Shown here: in pieces, positions 17,721-26,536 of the stretch | How positions within the stretch are numbered: the first letter of the stretch is position 1 | Layout: every line of letters begins with the position of its first letter | Source of the DNA: Desulfosudis oleivorans Hxd3 | GTDB lineage: Bacteria; Desulfobacterota; Desulfobacteria; Desulfobacterales; Desulfosudaceae | NCBI RefSeq assembly: GCF_000018405.1 | Contig: NC_009943.1 | Location: 2,111,001 to 2,175,000 of the forward strand | Direction of reading: 5' to 3' | Length of the DNA stretch: 64,000 nt | Notes under the pieces: generated by a model | Told to the model about the DNA's origin: nothing | Database searches by the model: none | Seen by the model: only the letters and a program-made list of their open reading frames with translations | Translations under genes and position numbers: made by a program

Positions 17721-18828
17721 TCATCGTCCCTTCATAAGAACGGCCTCGATGAAGGGATCAATCTCGCCATCCAGCACACTGTAAACATCTCCGATTTCAA
17801 AGTCTGTCCGGTGATCCTTTGCCTTCTGGTAGGGGTGCAGAAAATAGGACCGGATCTGGCTGCCCCAGGCGATATCGTCCTTACCCGCCTCCATGTCCTG
17901 CAGTTTCTGGTTCTGCTTGTCTTTTTCAAGCTTGTAAAGCCGGGCCCGCAGCACGGCCATGGCAATTTCCCGGTTCCGAAGCTGGGACCGCTCCTGCTGG
18001 CACTGGACCACCACGCCGGAGGGATAATGGGTGATGCGCACCGCGCTGCTGGTTTTGTTGACATGCTGGCCCCCGGCGCCGCTGGCCCGAAAGGTATCAA
18101 TACGAAGGTCTTTTTCGTCGATATCAATATCGATCTGCCGGTCAATCTGGGGAAACACAAACACCGAAGCAAAGGAGGTCTGCCGCTTGCCGCTGGCGTT
18201 AAAGGGGGAAATGCGCACCAGCCGGTGAACACCGGATTCGTTCTTCAGATATCCAAAGGCATTGAGCCCTTTGGCCGAAAAGGTGGCGCTTTTGATCCCT
18301 GCCTCGTCACCGGGCTGATGGTCGATCATCTCCAGCTTGTAGCCCTTGCGTTCGATCCAGCGGGTATACATGCGAAACAGCATCTCGGCCCAGTCCTGGG
18401 CATCGGTGCCCCCGGCCCCGGCGTTGATGGCCACAATGGCGTCAGCCGGGTCGTCCTCATCGGAAAGGGTCAGATCAATGGAAAGCTTTTCAATCTTTTT
18501 CCGAACCCCTTCCACCCGGCGGGTCACTTCGGCGGCGGCATCCGAATCCGCCTCTTCCTCCGCCAGTTCCAGCAGCACCTCCGCGTCCTCCACCTCCCGG
18601 CCCAGTTCGGAAAGCAGATCAAGCCGGTCCGACAGCAGGGATCGCTCCTTTAACAGGGTGGCCGCTCTTTCCGGATCGTCCCAGGCCCCTTCCCTGGCGA
18701 CCAGAGCCTCGATCTCGGCCAGCCGTTCCCTCATGACCGGTTCGTCAAAGATAGCTCCGAAACTGTTCTACCTTTTCATAAGACTCCCGAATCGTCTGCC
18801 GAATTTCCGCGCTGTTGTTAAACACCAT
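17721..18828 (-). CDS. prfB: Peptide chain release factor 2, with programmed +1 frameshift
   Basis: RF2 ends translation at UGA and UAA. The long frame (337 codons from 18734) holds the SPF anticodon-like tripeptide (RISPFNASG) and the GAGGQ hydrolysis motif (ASGAGGQHVNKT). Upstream, a 27-codon frame starts at the ATG at 18828 (MVFNNSAEIRQ) with GGAGG ahead of it and ends in CTT-TGA-C at 18744-18750, the classic RF2 shift site. A +1 slip on CTT joins it to GAC-GAA-CCG-GTC-ATG and gives a protein of about 368 residues. A GGAG lies four bases before CTT as the internal stimulatory site. An annotation that begins at 18734 would miss the N-terminus. Confidence 0.95.
18744..18754 (-). promoter_or_regulatory. 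prfB +1 frameshift site
   Basis: The sequence TATCTTTGAC matches the known RF2 autoregulatory slip site. When RF2 is scarce, pausing at the in-frame UGA (18745-18747) lets the ribosome shift +1 and complete RF2. Confidence 0.93.
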
Positions 18829-18872
18829 TTTATCCTCCATTAAAAACACCGGTAAAAAGAACCTCAAAAAAT

Positions 18873-20501
18873 TCAATGTTTAGAGATTCCCTGAAGTTTT
18901 TGATCTGCTTTCCCGGAACCCCGGGCCGTTCTGAATATATACCACAAAACAAGGATCAAACCCACCAGGCATCCTTTTGCAAACAGGTCACCGTACCGGC
19001 AATAAACGGTCGTTGTTTGCATTACCGGCACGGCCCAGGTCTTCACGCTTTCCACGAAAAGCGGGGTGGCGCCGATGATTTGTCCCGTGGGCGCGATATA
19101 TCCACTGATCCCGGTGTTGGCCGATCGCACAACAGCCCGCCGGGTCTCCACGGCCCGGAACACCACCATGGAAAAATGTTGCCAGGGCGCGCTGGTTCTG
19201 CCGTACCAGGCGTCATTGGTGATATTGATGATCAGGCCGGCGCCGTTCTGAACAATCCGCCGGGCCTGGTAGGGAAAAATAATTTCATAACAAATCTGGA
19301 CTCCCAATGGCAGGCCGCCCATCTCCAGGGTCTGGCCGACGTTTCCGGCCGTAAAATCACCGGCTGCCGCCACAATGGTCCGCACAAAGGGCAGCCACTC
19401 CCGCAAGGGGCCCAGGGGAACGAACTCTCCGAAAGGCACCAGGTGGGTCTTGTCGTACCGGCCGGCGATTTGGCCCTGGGGCGTGATCAGGTAGGCGCTG
19501 TTATAATATTTCACCGCGCCGTTCTCCGTGGCGGCCGCGGGGGCACCGGCCAGAAACCAGGTGCCGGCCTCCCGGGCCGCCGTCAGGACCTTGCGCGTGG
19601 CCACACCGTCATACAGAAAATAAAACGGCATGGCGGTTTCCGGCAGCACCACCAGGTCCGGACCGGTATCAGCGGCCCGGCGGCACAGTGCAAGGTATTT
19701 TTCAACCGTTGCGTCCCGAAAAGCGGCATCCCACTTCTGGTTCTGGTCGATATTGCCCTGGACCACGGCAATCCTTTTTAAGGGCGCATCAGCCATGGCT
19801 CCGGACACCTCTTTCAGACGCCATGTGCCGTAAAACCAGGCACTGACGGCCATGACAAGAAACAGGACCAATAGGAGAAACGCCCCAACCGTTTCAGCTG
19901 CAGGAAACGCTTCTTTTTTGAGCAGCCGGTATATGGCCCAGGCCAGCAGGCTGTTGAACAGCACAACCAGAAAAGAGATGCCGTAGACACCGGTCAGGTC
20001 GGCCATCTGGATCAGGGGCAGTATCCGGTACTGGGAGCAGCCAACCGGCTCCCAGGGAAACCCGGACAGGATAAAGGCGCGGACATACTCCAGGGCCGTC
20101 CATGCCACCGGCGCGACAAGAATGCGAAGAACCGGCCGGTTTCTGACACCGGCGTAAACCGCTGCAAATACACCCAGGTAAAACGCCAGGTAAAGCGAGA
20201 GCAGGAGGAAACACCCGACGGCCAGAACCCAGGGAAGTGCCCCGTAGGTGCGTAGCGTGGGCACCAGCCAGTAGAGCAGGGAAAAATAGTGGGCGCACCC
20301 GGCTGCCAGGCCCGCATAAAACCCCTGCCGGACCGAAGCGCTGTCAAGAACCCGCAGCAGCGGCACAAGGGCGACCCAGGCCAGCCAGGCCATGCCGGTT
20401 TGAGGGAAGGCTCCGGTGAGCAGGAGGCCCGACACCACGGCAAAAAAAACGCCTTGTGCGGAAAACGGGTGCTGTCGATTTTCCGGGGATTGCGGCTTCA
20501 T
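18873..20501 (-). CDS. lnt: Apolipoprotein N-acyltransferase
   Basis: Lnt adds the third acyl chain to the N-terminal Cys of lipoproteins in the inner membrane. About eight hydrophobic segments occupy residues 15-235 and one closes the C-terminus. Between them lies a nitrilase domain with the E-K-C triad: Glu in LPETAMPF, Lys in RYDKTHLVPFGE and Cys in VQICYEIIFP. The length of about 542 residues is normal. The start ATG overlaps the stop of the upstream Sec gene (ATGA), showing coupling. Several lipoproteins are encoded nearby (LpoA-like, alpha/beta hydrolase, TPR). Confidence 0.95.
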   Translation of the reverse strand: MKPQSPENRQHPFSAQGVFFAVVSGLLLTGAFPQTGMAWLAWVALVPLLRVLDSASVRQGFYAGLAAGCAHYFSLLYWLVPTLRTYGALPWVLAVGCFLLLSLYLAFYLGVFAAVYAGVRNRPVLRILVAPVAWTALEYVRAFILSGFPWEPVGCSQYRILPLIQMADLTGVYGISFLVVLFNSLLAWAIYRLLKKEAFPAAETVGAFLLLVLFLVMAVSAWFYGTWRLKEVSGAMADAPLKRIAVVQGNIDQNQKWDAAFRDATVEKYLALCRRAADTGPDLVVLPETAMPFYFLYDGVATRKVLTAAREAGTWFLAGAPAAATENGAVKYYNSAYLITPQGQIAGRYDKTHLVPFGEFVPLGPLREWLPFVRTIVAAAGDFTAGNVGQTLEMGGLPLGVQICYEIIFPYQARRIVQNGAGLIINITNDAWYGRTSAPWQHFSMVVFRAVETRRAVVRSANTGISGYIAPTGQIIGATPLFVESVKTWAVPVMQTTTVYCRYGDLFAKGCLVGLILVLWYIFRTARGSGKADQKLQGISKH

Positions 20502-21472
20502 TTTCCGCTGCCCTTCCATTTTTCAATTTCATCGGTTGCCAGGCCCGCTGCGTGGCGAATGAGCATTCGGCAACGGGACGATGCGGCCATGTGGGCCTGA
20601 AAATCCTTCCGGGACGCAAACCGTTTCCCCGTGACAGCGGCACAGGTGGTACTGCCGGCAGCCTGTTTGAACCGGGCGACCACTTCCTTTCCCACGGCAA
20701 AGGGTTCCCGTTTGGGGGAGGTCTCTTCCAGCAGAAGGTTGATATGGCCGGTCAGAAACGCGCGGACGATGCCGCTGTAAGGGGTGTTTCGGACATTGAG
20801 GCCCAACAGCAGGTTGATTCCCATCACCGCGCCGGCCAGAGCCCCGCACAGGCCGCCGGAGAGCCCCACCCCGCCGTCCAGCACAACGGAAGCCTGTTCC
20901 AGATAAGGATCTCCCAGGCCGGTGTTTTGACGGATGGTCTTGAGCACATCCCCCGCGCAGTGATAGGCCGGGCCGGTTGCCGGCTCCTCAAAGGAGCCTG
21001 GAACCGGCAGTTCCCAATCCCTGGCTTCACTTAGATATCGGGCGGCGCCCCGAACCCGGGCCAGGCAACCGGCCACCTTGTCGCCGGGGATCAGGTAGCG
21101 CGCCTGTCCGGAAAGGGTATAAAAGTCAATGCCGGTACACTCACGGCAGAACTGGGAGCCGAATGCGGTCTCAAACCATTTCACATATTCGCCCACCCGG
21201 TCCAGCAGTGCGGCCTCCGAATTCCTATCACCGCTTTCCAGCGCCTCTGCGTGAACCAGCCCCAGGCCCAGGGAGCCGCCCGTAACCAGGCCGCAGGTGG
21301 CGCCGCTTGCCACGCAGCCGCCTTCCAGGCCGGTGGCGGCCTTCAGCATCCGGTTTTGAGGTGCGCCGATCATGTTCTGGACAACTTCCAGAGCGGCCAG
21401 CCCTCAATTCAGATCCTTGAGCAGGTAGAGCATGCCGCGCCTGCCCCAGTCTTCGGTTTTTTGCCGGTGCAT
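20498..21472 (-). CDS. Tandem C_GCAxxG_C_C redox protein, probable selenoprotein (UGA at residue 23)
   Basis: The open frame from 21373 gives a 291-residue protein with two copies of the C_GCAxxG_C_C family (about 140 residues each, four conserved Cys). Copy 2 is complete: AYHCAGDVLKTI, GLCGALAGAVMG, STTCAAVTG and SSRCRML. Copy 1 has TCGLVTGG, FCRECTG and AGCLARV but lacks the first Cys. Reading further upstream in the same frame gives MHRQKTEDWGRRGM..LKDLN, an in-frame TGA (21404-21406), then GLAALEVVQNMIG. The TGA falls exactly where copy 2 has its first Cys. The ATG at 21472 has GGGAG upstream, while the ATG at 21373 has no good site. A SECIS-like hairpin follows the TGA. The protein would be 324 residues with Sec23. 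A simple nonsense mutation is the alternative. Confidence 0.8.
21376..21406 (-). promoter_or_regulatory. Candidate bacterial SECIS element with Sec UGA
   Basis: After the UGA (21406-21404) come 11 bases, then the stem UCUGGA (21392-21387), loop AGUUG (21386-21382) and UCCAGA (21381-21376). The apical loop begins 18 bases after UGA and has G at its second position, within what is known for bacterial SECIS elements. The stem is short, so this is supportive but not decisive. Confidence 0.6.
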
Positions 21473-21609
21473 TTTCTTTTTCTCCCGATCTGTCTGTCAC
21501 GCATGATGATGCCAGCCCGAGCATGCGATGAAACCTGTTTCTTCCTGGTTCAGCCGGCCCAAAAAAGGCAAGGGGTCGAGGGCCAAAAAAATTGTGAACT
21601 ATACAAGTG

Positions 21610-21649
21610 AAAAAGGGCCGCTCCCACGCTAAACGAAGGATTACGGCCC
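21610..21649 (-). terminator. Possible terminator of the hydrolase operon
   Basis: On the minus strand GGGCCG (21649-21644) can pair with CGGCCC (21620-21615), followed by TTTTT. The loop is large (23 bases), so confidence is moderate. Confidence 0.5.
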
Positions 21650-21667
21650 CTGTAGAGGTTCAACAGT

Positions 21668-22639
21668 TCAGTCGGCTCTCGCGCCGGTTATTCTGCCGGA
21701 AAGAAACGCGCGTGCGTCCCTGGCGGTTTCCACCGGAATCTCCTCCATTGGCACGTGGCCCGCACCCGCATAGACAATAAACCGGGCATCCGGAAGCGCA
21801 TGGCGCCACCTGGCAATGGACTCGGCATAGGGAATCCAGGTGTCTTTGTCCCCCCACATCACCAGGGTGGGAACGCTGATTTCGTCAATCCCGTCGGACA
21901 CGCTCCGTTTTGAAAGTTCATGATCAAGCTTTTTAAAAATATCCACATAATCGCTTTTGGCCCCTTTTCGCATGGCCAGCTCAAAATAGCGTTCCCTGGT
22001 TCCTTTTTCCATGCGCCTGGGATCGCCGTAGACCTGGTTGACCGCCTCGTAAAGGATCACCTTGGGCATCATGCGACGGGAAACCATGGAAACCGGCCAT
22101 GTGGAGGCAAACTTCAGTATCCAGGGCATCTTCATCTGAAAACCGGCCGAATCGATCAGGATAAGTTTTTCCACCCGCTCCGGATGGGCATGGGTGTAGA
22201 TCCAGGCCACATGGCCGCCCAGGGAGTTACCGGCAATGGAAAACCGATCCAGCCCCATGGTCTTGACCATCTCTTCGATGACTGCGACAGCCCGTTGACG
22301 CTCATAGATATTCTTGTCGGTCAGCGGTGACAGGCCGAACCCCGGCAGGTCCACGCGAATGATGCGGTAGTGGTCCTTTAATTCTTCCACCCACCCATCC
22401 CATGTATGCAGGGAGGCGCACACGCCATGGATCAGAATCAGCACCGGGCCCTGGCCCTCGTCCCGGTAATGGATCTTCAGGCCCTGAAATTCCAGCATTT
22501 GGGAATGTTCGTTGAAATATTTTTTTTCCAGCTTTTCAACTGGAATATTTTTAATCCCCAGCATGGAACAGCCGGACACCATCAGCAACACCAGAACACC
22601 GGCAATCAGCCCTCCCCCGGTCCGATACAGCCCTTTCAT
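21668..22639 (-). CDS. Alpha/beta-hydrolase lipoprotein
   Basis: The 323-residue protein has a signal peptide with lipobox LMVSGC. The fold shows the oxyanion motif LIHGVCASLHTW, the nucleophile elbow AGNSLGGHVA (Ser), an Asp in WGDKDTWIP and a His in GAGHVPMEE. It is thus a serine hydrolase facing the periplasm; an esterase, lipase or C-C hydrolase cannot be told apart. ATG at 22639 with AGGAGAAGAG upstream is chosen over the adjacent TTG. It follows AOR by 67 bases and is probably the last gene of a tetR-aor-hydrolase unit. Confidence 0.88.
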   Translation of the reverse strand: MKGLYRTGGGLIAGVLVLLMVSGCSMLGIKNIPVEKLEKKYFNEHSQMLEFQGLKIHYRDEGQGPVLILIHGVCASLHTWDGWVEELKDHYRIIRVDLPGFGLSPLTDKNIYERQRAVAVIEEMVKTMGLDRFSIAGNSLGGHVAWIYTHAHPERVEKLILIDSAGFQMKMPWILKFASTWPVSMVSRRMMPKVILYEAVNQVYGDPRRMEKGTRERYFELAMRKGAKSDYVDIFKKLDHELSKRSVSDGIDEISVPTLVMWGDKDTWIPYAESIARWRHALPDARFIVYAGAGHVPMEEIPVETARDARAFLSGRITGARAD

Positions 22640-22706
22640 CAATCTCTTCTCCTTTTCAACTCTGGCTTACAGAATCAACACAACGTGTGCCGCGCATCTT
22701 TGCGGG

Positions 22707-24572
22707 TCATGCGGCAATGCCGAGACGCTTTAATGTCTTTTCAGTGGGAATGCCATTGTCGTCAAACCCACGGAGCTTATAATACTTGCTCAGCATTTTA
22801 TCAAGGGGCACCACCCGCTTGCGGGGATCCGAAGCCCGGCCCTCCATGAGCAGGCGGCCGGGCAGGGTGTCGTCCTTGCGGGAGATGCCCATTCGGGTGT
22901 TCATGTAGCGCTCCAGCACATGAATCCGGTCTCCGGCCGCTAAAAACGCGCCGTTGGACATGGGAATGCCGGTGACCGCGCTCCACAGGCGGGTGTAGAC
23001 GGAAAAATCAATCAGCCGAATGGCGATCTCCGGAACGTTCTGCATGAAGAAGCCCAGCACCAGATCCGGCGAATACTTTGCCGACGGCGGTTCCAGCAGG
23101 TAGGCGAACATGGTGAACTGGCAGGTGTGCAGCGAATTGACGCAGCAGGTGATGCTTTCGAAAAATTTGACGAACTCGGGTTTGGCCCGGGTCCGGTAAG
23201 GGTCGAGCAGCTTGAAATAGATCTCCTGGGCGATCATGTAAGCCGACAGGTGACAGGCGCCACGATTGGCCACGGCATAGGCCAGGCCCTGGCCCACCGA
23301 TCCCCTGGGGTCATAGGCGGCCATCTCCATGCCCTTGACATGCATGGCAAACTCTTTTCCCCCGTATTTTTCAGACAAAACCCGTACGCCTTCCGCCATC
23401 TCGGCGCCGAACCCCCGGCAGTGGGCGATATCCAGCAGGGCCTGGGACACGCCTTCGGCCGCGCCAAACCGCAGGGGGCTTTCCACCATGCCTTTTTCCG
23501 CGGCCTCCATCACCCATGCAAGCGTGCCGCCGGCGGAAATGGTGTCCATGCCCATCTCTCCGCAGACACGGTTGAACTCGGCAATGCGGTTGGTGTCAAA
23601 AATGCCGATGTTGGAGCCCAGCAGGCCCACGGTCTCAAACTCCGGTACCGGCAGTACCTCTCCGCCGAACTCCCCTTTCTGGCCGCACAGAATGGAACAG
23701 GGCTTGCAGGTGCTGTGGGAGGTGTGATGGGCCTTGTTGATCACCTCTCCGGAAAGATTGACGGCCCGGTCGTCCTGGCCGTCGAAAAAGTTGTTGATGG
23801 GCAGGATATTGGCCCTGTTGCTGGGCGTCACGTTGGCCCGGGTGCCGAAGGTGGTGTAGGTGGCCGAGGTCATGGCGTTGCCTTTGATGTATCGGGCCGC
23901 TTTCTGTTTCGTCTTTTCAAACAGTGCCGGATCGACCGGTAGAATTTTAAAGTCGCCCCCCTTTGCCACCACGGCCTTGAGGTTTTTTGCGCCCATCACG
24001 GCGCCCATACCGCCCCGGCCCAGGAACCGGTGGCCCGACGCGATGTTGGCAAACCGCACCCGGTTTTCCCCGGCCGGGCCGATGGCCAGCACGCCGGTGT
24101 TTTTGTCTGCGGCAAGGCGCTGCTGGCAGGCCGTGGTCTCCAGCCCCCACAGGTCCCCTGCATCCCGAATCTCGGCCCCGTCGGCCGTAATCATCAGGTA
24201 AACCGGGGCCTGGGCCGTTCCGGTGACCAGCAGGCCGTCCCACCCGGCGGTTTTCAACTGCATGCCGAAAGCCCCGCCGCAGGAGGCGGTCGCCATGATG
24301 CCGGTCTGGGGTGACTTGGTCACAGCGGCAAAACGTCCGGTGCACGGCGCGCCGGTACCCATAAGCACCCCGGGCATGAAAGCAAGTATGTTTTCCGGGC
24401 CCAGCGGGTCGGCGTTCAGGTTCATACGGTCAAAAATCAGTTTCAACCCCAGCCCCTTGCCGCCCAGGTACAGGGTGCGGAGCGATTCCGGAACCTTGAA
24501 AACAGTACTTTTGCCGCTGGAAAGGTCAATCTCCAGGATACGGTTGGAGGTGCCTGTCATCTCTTTTTTCAT
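22707..24572 (-). CDS. Aldehyde:ferredoxin oxidoreductase family tungstoprotein
   Basis: AOR enzymes oxidise aldehydes to acids, or reduce acids, with ferredoxin, using a tungsten bis-pterin cofactor and one 4Fe-4S cluster. The 621-residue protein has the N-terminal LYLGGKGLGLKLIFD, the pterin-binding region GAPCTGRFAAVTKSPQTG and FLGRGGMGAVMGAKNLKA, the cluster ligands CKPCSILCG (C-x2-C-x3-C) and a late Cys in CVNSLHTC. The length is typical. The start ATG has GAGGGGG upstream. The neighbouring TetR gene suggests induction by a small organic compound. The particular aldehyde is not predictable, and aromatic-acyl or other AOR subfamilies are possible. Confidence 0.92.
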   Translation of the reverse strand: MKKEMTGTSNRILEIDLSSGKSTVFKVPESLRTLYLGGKGLGLKLIFDRMNLNADPLGPENILAFMPGVLMGTGAPCTGRFAAVTKSPQTGIMATASCGGAFGMQLKTAGWDGLLVTGTAQAPVYLMITADGAEIRDAGDLWGLETTACQQRLAADKNTGVLAIGPAGENRVRFANIASGHRFLGRGGMGAVMGAKNLKAVVAKGGDFKILPVDPALFEKTKQKAARYIKGNAMTSATYTTFGTRANVTPSNRANILPINNFFDGQDDRAVNLSGEVINKAHHTSHSTCKPCSILCGQKGEFGGEVLPVPEFETVGLLGSNIGIFDTNRIAEFNRVCGEMGMDTISAGGTLAWVMEAAEKGMVESPLRFGAAEGVSQALLDIAHCRGFGAEMAEGVRVLSEKYGGKEFAMHVKGMEMAAYDPRGSVGQGLAYAVANRGACHLSAYMIAQEIYFKLLDPYRTRAKPEFVKFFESITCCVNSLHTCQFTMFAYLLEPPSAKYSPDLVLGFFMQNVPEIAIRLIDFSVYTRLWSAVTGIPMSNGAFLAAGDRIHVLERYMNTRMGISRKDDTLPGRLLMEGRASDPRKRVVPLDKMLSKYYKLRGFDDNGIPTEKTLKRLGIAA

Positions 24573-24609
24573 GAATCCCCCTCACTGTATTGATAAACCG
24601 GTACACGTT

Positions 24610-24634
24610 ACCCGGGGAAAACCACTACCCGGGT
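24610..24634. promoter_or_regulatory. Inverted repeat between tetR and aor
   Basis: ACCCGGG (24610-24616) and CCCGGGT (24628-24634) form a symmetric site in the 82-base gap. There is no T-tract, so it is more likely an operator for the TetR regulator than a terminator. Confidence 0.4.
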
Positions 24635-24654
24635 TATGAAGCAGTCTTTCAGTC

Positions 24655-25263
24655 CTATACCGACAGCTCGACGCCCTCCTTGATGATGGCAAGGGCCAGC
24701 CGGTGCATGTACTCTTTCTTTTTCTGCTTGTTCAAGCCGGGATAATGGAGAAAAGTCAGCACCACGCCGGTGACCGACGCGAAAAACGCGTGAGTGTAAA
24801 AGACATCATGGCTCTTGCCCTTGATCTGCTTGAGCTTCATGTTGAACATGTTGAGAAAGTACTCCTGGATCAGCTTGAACTTCTTTAACGCCTCCGCATC
24901 CACGATACCGCTGGTAAGAAAATGGCACATCATGTGAAAGGTGGGTTCATTGGCCAGAAAATAATCCACCACTTCAATGGCCAGATCCTCCATGCCGATG
25001 CGTTTGCCGCCCAGCAGGGTGTCCAGCCGCTTTTCTATCCGGTTGATGTCCTGCAGAAGGGCCTCCACCAGGATATCATCCCGGCTGGGAAAATAACGGT
25101 AAATGGTGGCCGGTGATATGCCTGCCTCGGCGGCGATATCCCGCATGCCGACCTCGTGAAACACGTGGGCGTTAAAGAGCTTTACCGCGGCATTGAGAAT
25201 GATCTCCTTGCGCGTTTCGCGCTCACCTTCCCGCAGGTTTTTAAATGATGCTTCTTCAGGCAT
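24655..25263 (-). CDS. TetR/AcrR-family transcriptional regulator
   Basis: The 202-residue protein has the TetR helix-turn-helix near the N-terminus: EIILNAAVKLFNAHVFHEVGMRDIA followed by AEAGISPATIYRYFPSRDDIL. The remaining helices form the ligand and dimer domain. Start ATG at 25263 with GGGAGGG; a longer frame to 25359 has no such site. It lies 82 bases upstream of aor in the same direction, so it is likely the local repressor. Its ligand is unknown. Confidence 0.9.
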   Translation of the reverse strand: MPEEASFKNLREGERETRKEIILNAAVKLFNAHVFHEVGMRDIAAEAGISPATIYRYFPSRDDILVEALLQDINRIEKRLDTLLGGKRIGMEDLAIEVVDYFLANEPTFHMMCHFLTSGIVDAEALKKFKLIQEYFLNMFNMKLKQIKGKSHDVFYTHAFFASVTGVVLTFLHYPGLNKQKKKEYMHRLALAIIKEGVELSV

Positions 25264-25573
25264 GACATGGCCCTCCCGGTTTATTATTGTGTATTTAAAA
25301 TCAGCTTCGAAAGATTGGTACGGACAGAAGAAAGAATAAATAAAATTTAGAATTAACATAGTTTAGTTGAAGAAACAAGTTTTTTCGGGCGAAAAAGATC
25401 AAAATACAGGGGACTTCTGACGGGTAAGCCGGCCTGGGTCATGGGAGTGGGAACAGCAGCAGCGGGAAAACCTTTCCCGGTCGATGCTTCCAGCCCGGAT
25501 ATGTCACGACTTGATTTGGCCGCAGATGCAAGGCGCGGGACATGAAGTCGAAAAATTTCATAAAATGTCCGGG
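25264..25573. other. Intergenic region, no gene seen
   Basis: This 310-base stretch carries the AT-rich upstream region of tetR (about 25270-25360) and the 3' flank of the TPR gene. A minus-strand frame across it (25353-25619) has no ribosome site or recognisable domain and overlaps the TPR gene, so it is not called. Confidence 0.5.
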
Positions 25574-26536
25574 CTATGGACAATGCTGTTGACGGAGGGA
25601 CTTTACTGTTTCCGAACAATCCTCTGTTTGGCAGGCCTGCGCAAAAGCCTGACAGGCGCCCGTAATATCATCGGTTTCCAGCAGCGCCATGCCTTTTTTT
25701 TCAAGCGCCGCCGCAAACTCAGGATCAATGGAAAGTGCCCGCTCATAATCTTTTATGGCCCGCGCCAGGTCTCCCTTTGCCTTCCAGGCATCTCCCCTGA
25801 GAACAAAAGCCCGCATTTCCAGGGGAAAAACAGTAAGCATCCGTCCGGCGTCATCAATCGCCTTATCATACTCTCCGAGTTCAAAATAAAGGTCTCCCCG
25901 CGCGGCATAGGCCTTGGTCAGGCCCGGTTCGATATCAATAACACGGGTAAGGTCGGCAAGCGCCTGCAAAAGCTGCCCCTTCTTTTTTAAAATCATGCCT
26001 CTGTGATAATAAGCAACAGAAGCGCTCAGTGGCTGGTCTTCAATAACCCTTGTAAAATCATCCGCGGCCGCATCAAGCGCACCCTGTTCATACAGCACGA
26101 TTCCCCTTTTCAGATACGCAACAAGGCTCTTGGGCGAAATCTCAATGGCTGTTGCAAAATCCGACAGGGCGTTCTGAATTTCCCCCTTCTGGTTAAAAGC
26201 AGTGGCCCGGCCAATGTAGGCGTCCAGGAACAAAGGATCCAGTTCAATTGCCGTTGAAAAGTCATCAATGGCGTTGTCCAGATCATGTTTGATACCGTAC
26301 GCATTCCCCCTGTGGTAGTAGGCTTTCGCCCGGTTTGGATTGTCCTCAATAGCCTTGGAAAAAAGGGCAATGGCCTGGTCCGGTTTGGACTGACGCATCT
26401 GCTCAAGCCCTTCTCTCACGTAACCGGTGGTAATGCATCCGGCACAAAACGCCACGGCCAGAGAAACACTCAAGTACCGTACCATGGCATCGTGGCGCGG
26501 TCGACCTTCCCGTTTTAATGGCCCGCTCATTTTCAT
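25574..26536 (-). CDS. TPR-repeat lipoprotein
   Basis: The roughly 320-residue protein has a signal peptide with lipobox AFCAGC and then a run of about seven tetratricopeptide repeats (AKAYYHRGNAYGIKHDLDNA, LDAYIGRATAFNQKGEIQNA and similar). TPRs are protein-interaction scaffolds. The start overlaps the stop of the transporter gene by one base (TGATG), so the two are coupled; an in-frame ATG six bases later is also possible. It may be an outer-membrane partner of the transporter, which is inference. Late Cys residues (CQAFAQACQTEDC) are notable. Confidence 0.85.
   Translation of the reverse strand: MKMSGPLKREGRPRHDAMVRYLSVSLAVAFCAGCITTGYVREGLEQMRQSKPDQAIALFSKAIEDNPNRAKAYYHRGNAYGIKHDLDNAIDDFSTAIELDPLFLDAYIGRATAFNQKGEIQNALSDFATAIEISPKSLVAYLKRGIVLYEQGALDAAADDFTRVIEDQPLSASVAYYHRGMILKKKGQLLQALADLTRVIDIEPGLTKAYAARGDLYFELGEYDKAIDDAGRMLTVFPLEMRAFVLRGDAWKAKGDLARAIKDYERALSIDPEFAAALEKKGMALLETDDITGACQAFAQACQTEDCSETVKSLRQQHCP

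Noticed and set aside
20498-21373. C_GCAxxG_C_C gene starting at 21373 as an ordinary protein
   Set aside because: No good ribosome site at that ATG and the family's first Cys would be missing; the Sec model explains both.
25353-25619. Minus-strand 88-residue frame between tetR and the TPR gene
   Set aside because: Overlaps the 3' end of the TPR gene, has no ribosome site and no family resemblance.
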